Source: Glaesserella australis
Lineage (GTDB): Bacteria; Pseudomonadota; Gammaproteobacteria; Enterobacterales; Pasteurellaceae
Reading direction: 5' to 3'
DNA length: 64,000 nucleotides
NCBI RefSeq assembly: GCF_003260095.1
Contig: NZ_PTPX01000017.1
Coordinates: forward strand, 118,639-182,638
A program made the position numbers and the translations under genes. Below the pieces are notes generated by a model. That model had not been told where the DNA came from and ran no database searches. It saw only the letters and a program-made list of their open reading frames with translations. Positions 58,984 through 64,000 of this stretch are shown piece by piece. Within the stretch, counting starts at the first letter, position 1. Every line of letters begins with the position of its first letter.

Positions 58984-60288
58984 ATGGCTAAACAAAATCT
59001 TCTAACTGCACAAGGTGAGCGTGTCGCAATTATTGCTGGCTTGCGTACACCATTTGTGCATCGTGATACAGGCTTTAAATCTTCTTACGCAACAGATTTA
59101 GGGACAATGGTAACTAATGAGTTATTGAGCCGAACTGCGATCGAACATCAGCATATTGAACAATTAGTCTTTGGGCAGGTAATTCAGCAACCAGATATTC
59201 CAAATCCTTCAAGAGAGATTGCATTGGCTTTAAATATGCCTTATTTACAAGCTTATACGTTAAGTAGCTCCTGTCTTTCTGGGCTACAGGCTCTTGTCAA
59301 TGTTGCTGGAAGTATTGTTAGTGGCTCAATTTCAACGGGGATTGCAGGGGGAACTGATTCAATCTCTAATGCCCCTTTCAGTATTAGTCCGCATGTAATT
59401 CATAAACTAAAGGCGATATTTAATGCACCAACGTTAGATGATAAATACCGTTTGTTCCGTGAGTTTTCTTGGCGTGATTTGAAACCACATGGTGTGAATC
59501 TGAGAGATTATATGACGCAATTATCGGTGGCGGAAATTTCTGAACAAATGGCTCAACAGCATCATATTAGTCGTGAAGCGCAGGATGACTATGCTCGCTA
59601 TTCTCATGTGAAAGCACAAAATGCGTGGAAATTAGGTTTACTTAAAGATGAAGTCATGTCATCTTTTCCGCGTCCTTATACGGATTTCGTTGTGTCAGAT
59701 ACACTAATTTCTTCTGCAACAAAGTCTACTTATTATGAGACATTTGCTCCATTAATGAATAAAAGTTATGCAACCGTCACTGAAGCGAATATACCTCGTC
59801 CTGTAGATGGTGCTGCGGTCGTATTGTTAATGCGAGAAAACAAGGCAAAAGAGTTAGGTTTAGAGCCATTGGGTTATATTCGTAGCTATGCGGTAACGGG
59901 AAACGATATTTGGCAAAATATGTTTATGGGCGCAACGATTGCGAGTCATTTGGCTTTAGACCGTGCAAATGTTTCTTTACAAGATTTGGATTACATTGAT
60001 ATTCATGAGACATCAGCAAGTCAAATGTTAGTGAATATGAAACTCTTTGCATCAACAGAATTTGCAAAAAATCACTTAAATCGTACCGCTTGTATTGGCG
60101 AAATAGATCCTGAAAAATTAAATCATTTAGGTGGTTCAATAGCCTTTGGTAACCCAAGAGCGGCAACGAGTTTACGTATCTTAATTCAGTCTCTTAAAGC
60201 GTTGAAACGTAAAGGAGGAGGCTTATCGCTTGTTGCTTCAAGCGGTTTAGGCGGGCTTGGTGCTGCGATGGTTTTGGAAAGCGAGTAA
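58984..60288 (+). CDS. fadI: FadI-like thiolase with altered catalytic residues
   Basis: A 434-residue protein aligned by eye along its whole length with E. coli FadI (3-ketoacyl-CoA thiolase). The acyl-accepting Cys97 is kept (SSSCLSG) and the His of the HEAFA motif is kept (HETSAS). Two other catalytic residues are changed: the GHP motif His is Asn390 (GSIAFGNPRAAT), and the C-terminal catalytic Cys is Ser420 (LVASSGLGGLG). The reading frame is intact, and FadJ follows 9 nt later. Normal thiolysis looks unlikely; an altered reaction, a structural role or early decay are the options. Confidence 0.85.
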   Translation: MAKQNLLTAQGERVAIIAGLRTPFVHRDTGFKSSYATDLGTMVTNELLSRTAIEHQHIEQLVFGQVIQQPDIPNPSREIALALNMPYLQAYTLSSSCLSGLQALVNVAGSIVSGSISTGIAGGTDSISNAPFSISPHVIHKLKAIFNAPTLDDKYRLFREFSWRDLKPHGVNLRDYMTQLSVAEISEQMAQQHHISREAQDDYARYSHVKAQNAWKLGLLKDEVMSSFPRPYTDFVVSDTLISSATKSTYYETFAPLMNKSYATVTEANIPRPVDGAAVVLLMRENKAKELGLEPLGYIRSYAVTGNDIWQNMFMGATIASHLALDRANVSLQDLDYIDIHETSASQMLVNMKLFASTEFAKNHLNRTACIGEIDPEKLNHLGGSIAFGNPRAATSLRILIQSLKALKRKGGGLSLVASSGLGGLGAAMVLESE

Positions 60289-60297
60289 GGAAAAAAT

Positions 60298-62415
60298 ATG
60301 ACAGAACAAGTACAAAAAGTCTCACCATTTCAGGTTGAAGTGGATGATAATCGTATTGCTATTGTGCGTATCAATGTTCAAAATCAAAATAAAAATTGGC
60401 TACCGGAACAATTTATTGAAGATCTGAGAGATGTTATTGGAACCGTTATTTATCAACAAGCACGAGGTGTGATTTTTGTTTCTGGTAAAGCAAAGGGCTT
60501 TGTTCAAGGATTTGATTTAGATGAATTTCAAGGTAAAACGGATGAACAATTAAGAGCGCTTTCTAACAATGCTCAACTTGTGATGCGTGAGATTAATACC
60601 TTAAAAATGCCTGTAGTGGCGGTGATTGATGGGGCTTGTTATGGACTTGGATTAGAGCTTGCGCTTGCTTGTGATTATCGTATTGCAAGTGAAGAAAGCT
60701 ATACTCAGTTTGCAATGCCCCAGATTCGTTCGGGGATTTTACCTTTTGCAGGTGGAACACAGCGTTTACCAAGGTTAGTAGGGTTACAACATGCAGTAAC
60801 AATGCTTCTTTCAGGACATAAAATTGGTGCAGAAAAAGCGTTAAAAATCGGTTTGGTTAATAAACTTATTCCTGTTGGAAATCTCTTTGAAACCGCTTAT
60901 CAGCTGTTATTGGATAATCGTATTGCAAAAATCGATCATAAAAACCCATTAGATAAATTCACTAAATGGCGTAAACAGCTTGAAGGTAATCGCTTTATTC
61001 GTCATAAATATTTAGACCATATAGAGAATCGTGTCTGGGATAAGGCTTTTGGTAACTATCCTGCTGTTCCAAAAATGTTAGAGTTATTAAAAGAGCCACA
61101 CTTTAAAGCTGGCTTAGTGTTAGAACAAGAAGCTCTACTTGAATTAATTCGTACAGAGCAAGCTCAAGTATTGATGAATTTAAAGAAAACTGAGCGTGCG
61201 ATGAAAGAACAGTACGCTGATTTAGGTCACATTAAAGATATTCAGCAGGTGAGTGTTCTCGGTAGTGGCTATATGGGAGCAGGCATTGCTTATTTAACCG
61301 CAAATCATGCGCAAATTCCTGTGCGTATTAAAGATATTCATCCATCTGAAATCCAAAAAGCATTACAAATGTGTTATGGATTAATGCAAAAAGCAGTTAC
61401 AAAGAAACAGCTTAGTCATGGTGAAATGATTCAACGAATGAATCTGATCACTGGTGGTGAACGTTTAGTTGCGGCTAGATCCACAGATTTTATTATTGAA
61501 GCGGTTTATGAAAAACTAGAACTTAAACAACAAATGGTGAAAGAAAGTGAAGCCTATTACACTGAAAATGCTATTTTTGCGACGAATACTTCGACTTTCT
61601 CAATTAAAGAGATTGCATCTGTGGCAAAACGTCCAGAAAATGTGATTGGTTTCCACTATTTTAGCCCAGTCACCAAACGCCAAATGGTAGAAGTGATTCC
61701 ACATGAAACAACAGGCCCAAAAGCGATTTCTACGGCGGTTCATTTTGCCATTCAGCAAGGAAAAATTCCTATGTTGGTAGCAGATAAAGAAGGCTTTTTC
61801 ATAAACCGTATTTTAACTCCATTCTTACTTGAAGCGATTGAATGTTTATCTGAAGGGGAAGGTATTGAGTTTGTTGATCGTTCGTTACAAGAGTTTGGTT
61901 TTAAAATTGGACCATTGGCAATGATTGATGATATTGGGTTAGATATTCTAGTTAAATCTAATCCTGCAATGGTCGAGAAATTAGGAAAGCGTTTTGTATT
62001 ACCAAGCAGCATTCAAAAATTAATGACAGATGATCGTAAAGGTAGAAAAAATAAACGTGGTTTCTATCTTTATGATTCTAAAGGTCAAAGAACGCAAGAA
62101 GATAAAAGTATCTATCACACAATGGAAACAATCATGCGTAATGAATTAGAAGCACAAGAAATTGCTCGACGTTGTGTTTTACGTATGATTAATGAAGCTT
62201 GTTGGTGCTTACAAGATAATGTTATCCGTTCAACGGATGAAGGAAATGTGGCCTCTGTTTTAGGTTTTGATTTCCCTGACTTTAGAGGTGGAATCTATGC
62301 TTATATTGAAAGAGTTGGAGCTAAAGAAATTGTTCATCAGTTACGTAAGCACACTCAACGTTATGGTGATCGTTTTACACCTTGTGATTGGCTATTAGAA
62401 CAAGCACAGGAATAA
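60298..62415 (+). CDS. fadJ: FadJ-like bifunctional protein with altered hydratase site
   Basis: A 705-residue protein matching FadJ. The N-terminal enoyl-CoA hydratase domain keeps the first catalytic Glu (Glu120, GLGLELALAC), but the second, normally in LPE, is Gln142 (MPQIRSGI). The 3-hydroxyacyl-CoA dehydrogenase domain looks intact: GSGYMGAGIAY near 320, catalytic His in GFHYFSPV near 454, the Asn in TNTST and the Glu in MVEVIPH. Thus dehydrogenase activity may survive while hydratase activity is doubtful. Operon with the FadI-like gene; AAGGAAAAA precedes the ATG. Confidence 0.87.
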   Translation: MTEQVQKVSPFQVEVDDNRIAIVRINVQNQNKNWLPEQFIEDLRDVIGTVIYQQARGVIFVSGKAKGFVQGFDLDEFQGKTDEQLRALSNNAQLVMREINTLKMPVVAVIDGACYGLGLELALACDYRIASEESYTQFAMPQIRSGILPFAGGTQRLPRLVGLQHAVTMLLSGHKIGAEKALKIGLVNKLIPVGNLFETAYQLLLDNRIAKIDHKNPLDKFTKWRKQLEGNRFIRHKYLDHIENRVWDKAFGNYPAVPKMLELLKEPHFKAGLVLEQEALLELIRTEQAQVLMNLKKTERAMKEQYADLGHIKDIQQVSVLGSGYMGAGIAYLTANHAQIPVRIKDIHPSEIQKALQMCYGLMQKAVTKKQLSHGEMIQRMNLITGGERLVAARSTDFIIEAVYEKLELKQQMVKESEAYYTENAIFATNTSTFSIKEIASVAKRPENVIGFHYFSPVTKRQMVEVIPHETTGPKAISTAVHFAIQQGKIPMLVADKEGFFINRILTPFLLEAIECLSEGEGIEFVDRSLQEFGFKIGPLAMIDDIGLDILVKSNPAMVEKLGKRFVLPSSIQKLMTDDRKGRKNKRGFYLYDSKGQRTQEDKSIYHTMETIMRNELEAQEIARRCVLRMINEACWCLQDNVIRSTDEGNVASVLGFDFPDFRGGIYAYIERVGAKEIVHQLRKHTQRYGDRFTPCDWLLEQAQE

Positions 62416-62450
62416 TAGATTTATTTTTCATTTTTATATAAGGAAACTTT

Positions 62451-63863
62451 ATGAAGTTAACAAAAATTGCAGGCATAGTTGTCGCTGTTTTAGGCGTAAC
62501 TGCAGTTGGTGGAAGTTGGTATACAGGGCAACAAGTTGAAGCAAAATATCAAGATTTGATTCAACTAGGAAATAATAGTTTAAAACAATTAGCTGCATAT
62601 GGAATTACTGCGGAAATTAAAGATGTACAATTTCAACGTCATTTTTTTAGCTCTGATGTGAAATATACATTAGAAACACAGGTAGATGGTCAAACTTACG
62701 CATTTAAAGGGGATGACAAATTATTTCACGGTCCATTACCGTTAAATCGTTTAACAAAAGGAAATTTATCACCCGTATTAGCAAGTATTGAAAGTAAAAT
62801 TCAGTTACCTGAAAATCTCAAAGTGTACTTTGAACAGCAAGCATTATTGGGAAAAGGTCAATCTGATATTAGCTATTCTGGTGCATCAACAGCTGAGTTT
62901 AATATCAATCCAATTAGATTGACGGATGGAAGTTTAGCGATTTCTAAATCCAATTATATCTATGAGTATGATCCAGCAACTAAAAAGGCTGAAGCTGAAG
63001 TCAAAGCTGAAAATGTAAAATTTGTTGATTCAGAAAAAATAGAAACAGAAATTCAAGGTTTACGCTATCAGTTTGATACTGTCTCAGATAAACAATATCC
63101 TTTATTAACACTAGGGAAATATAGTGTTGATATGACATCACTCAAAATAAGTGATAATGAAGCAGCACCTTTTACTATGCTATTTAATCATCTCACTAGT
63201 ACAGGAAAATCAACATTAGAGAAAGACCGTGTAATTTCTTCTGGTGATGCAAAAGCTGAAATTGAGATGCAGGTAGACAATAATAAGGTGAAATTAGGCC
63301 AATTTAAAATGGATGTTTTAGTGGATATGGATGCTCAAGGGATGAATGATCTCACACCATATCTTAGTTCGCCTGAAAAATTTGAGTCTGCAGAAGCAGG
63401 TAATGTAGTACAGTCAATTATGATGAAATCACCTAAGATTGAAATAAAAGATCTTAGCTTTGAAAATGGGAAAGGGAAAAATAATCTATCATTATTGCTC
63501 AACTTAGATAAGTTTGATGTCAACCAAATGGGAAGTTTTGATTCGATCCTTAAGATTTTTAGAGCATCTTATTTGGATACTAAGCTAAACATTGCATCTA
63601 TTGAAGAATTTTCATCTCAAGTCACACAGCTTGAAGGGGTAAGTAAAGAAGAAGCCGATCAGCAAGCAAAATTGACCGTAGAAGAGTTGATTAATCAAGC
63701 AAAGGCTAGTACGTTGGCTGAAGTTGATAATGAAAATATTAAGATGAAATTAACTATTGACCAAGGTAAAGTAAACCTTAATGGGAGAGATGTACCAAAA
63801 GAAGAAGTTGAAGGTGCATTATTTATCTTAATGCTTGGTTTAGGTTCTATGGGAATGCAGTAG
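62451..63863 (+). CDS. DUF945 (YdgA-like) family protein
   Basis: A 470-residue protein with an uncleaved N-terminal signal anchor (MKLTKIAGIVVAVLGVTAVG) and a long beta-rich periplasmic region with repeating charged and hydrophobic strands. YdgA-type proteins are abundant in the envelope of E. coli and Pasteurellaceae but have no settled function. AAGGAAAC precedes the ATG. It lies 35 bp after the FadJ-like gene, so the three may share a transcript. Confidence 0.82.
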   Translation: MKLTKIAGIVVAVLGVTAVGGSWYTGQQVEAKYQDLIQLGNNSLKQLAAYGITAEIKDVQFQRHFFSSDVKYTLETQVDGQTYAFKGDDKLFHGPLPLNRLTKGNLSPVLASIESKIQLPENLKVYFEQQALLGKGQSDISYSGASTAEFNINPIRLTDGSLAISKSNYIYEYDPATKKAEAEVKAENVKFVDSEKIETEIQGLRYQFDTVSDKQYPLLTLGKYSVDMTSLKISDNEAAPFTMLFNHLTSTGKSTLEKDRVISSGDAKAEIEMQVDNNKVKLGQFKMDVLVDMDAQGMNDLTPYLSSPEKFESAEAGNVVQSIMMKSPKIEIKDLSFENGKGKNNLSLLLNLDKFDVNQMGSFDSILKIFRASYLDTKLNIASIEEFSSQVTQLEGVSKEEADQQAKLTVEELINQAKASTLAEVDNENIKMKLTIDQGKVNLNGRDVPKEEVEGALFILMLGLGSMGMQ

Positions 63864-63947
63864 TTATCTAGATAAATTTATTTATAGAAGAGCAACACTA
63901 ATCGGAGAGTGATATTTAAATATGGCATAATAGACAAAATTGTTGCT

Positions 63948-63995
63948 AAAAAGTAGCTTAAAGCCTTATAGTACAAGGCTTTAAGCCTACTTTTT
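63948..63995. terminator. Long bidirectional terminator at the window end
   Basis: Left arm 63948-63967 pairs with right arm 63975-63995 apart from one bulged G. An A-run on the left and T-run on the right allow both directions. Confidence 0.85.
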
Positions 63996-64000
63996 GAAAT

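Overview
The window is a chromosomal segment of a Pasteurellaceae bacterium. Protein families and operon orders (mreBCD-rarA, modABC/modE, lepA-lepB-rnc-era-recO, cvpA-purF) are typical of that family. The DNA uptake signal core ACAAGCGGTC (or its complement) occurs many times and is sometimes paired head-to-head as a terminator. That core is the Apl-type signal of the Actinobacillus / Mannheimia / Bibersteinia / Glaesserella side of the family rather than the Haemophilus influenzae type. I cannot name the species.

Layout. 1-3.9 kb: two pirin-family cupins and a Kef-type cation/proton antiporter. 3.9-6.9 kb: transhydrogenase pntAB (minus). 7.1-16.1 kb: mreBCD, rarA, a YoaA-type helicase, lrgA/lrgB-like genes, msbA. 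16.1-20.1 kb: dxs and suhB (minus), then a YfiF-type SPOUT methyltransferase. 20.3 kb: tRNA-Ile(CAU). 20.4-24.1 kb: modCBA (minus) divergent from modE. 24.1-26.8 kb: gyrA. 26.8-31.6 kb: an accessory stretch on the minus strand with an unknown lipoprotein, a DUF5672 protein, a DUF72 protein, a Fic protein and an FRG-domain protein. A structured 102-nt repeat follows both the FRG and the fic genes. 31.6-35.3 kb: metH. 35.5-41.6 kb: a small lipoprotein gene and lepA-lepB-rnc-era-recO, whose junctions carry long hairpins. 41.6-46.2 kb: metX (with MetJ boxes), an EamA transporter, a SanA-like gene, and a NhaC-family transporter preceded by a lysine riboswitch. 46.7-48.7 kb: hns, purU, rnhA. 48.9-54.4 kb: a peptide-type ABC transporter with a Tat-type binding protein and a permease-ATPase fusion, probably under CRP control. 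54.5-55.1 kb: an unrecognised, translationally coupled two-gene unit. 55.2-64 kb: a divergent NadB/FrdA-like flavoprotein, cvpA-purF with a PurR box, a fadI-fadJ pair with altered catalytic residues, and a DUF945 protein.

Most of the window is housekeeping DNA. The points most worth a second look are: (1) fadI/fadJ keep full-length reading frames but have lost key thiolase and hydratase residues; (2) the 102-nt repeats in the FRG-fic island, whose differences avoid the predicted stems; (3) perfect 27-bp and 24-bp inverted repeats on either side of rnc, which would be RNase III substrates in the mRNA; (4) the lysine riboswitch that identifies a NhaC-family protein as a probable lysine transporter; (5) the ABC permease-ATPase fusion; and (6) the unknown 163-aa/45-aa gene pair.
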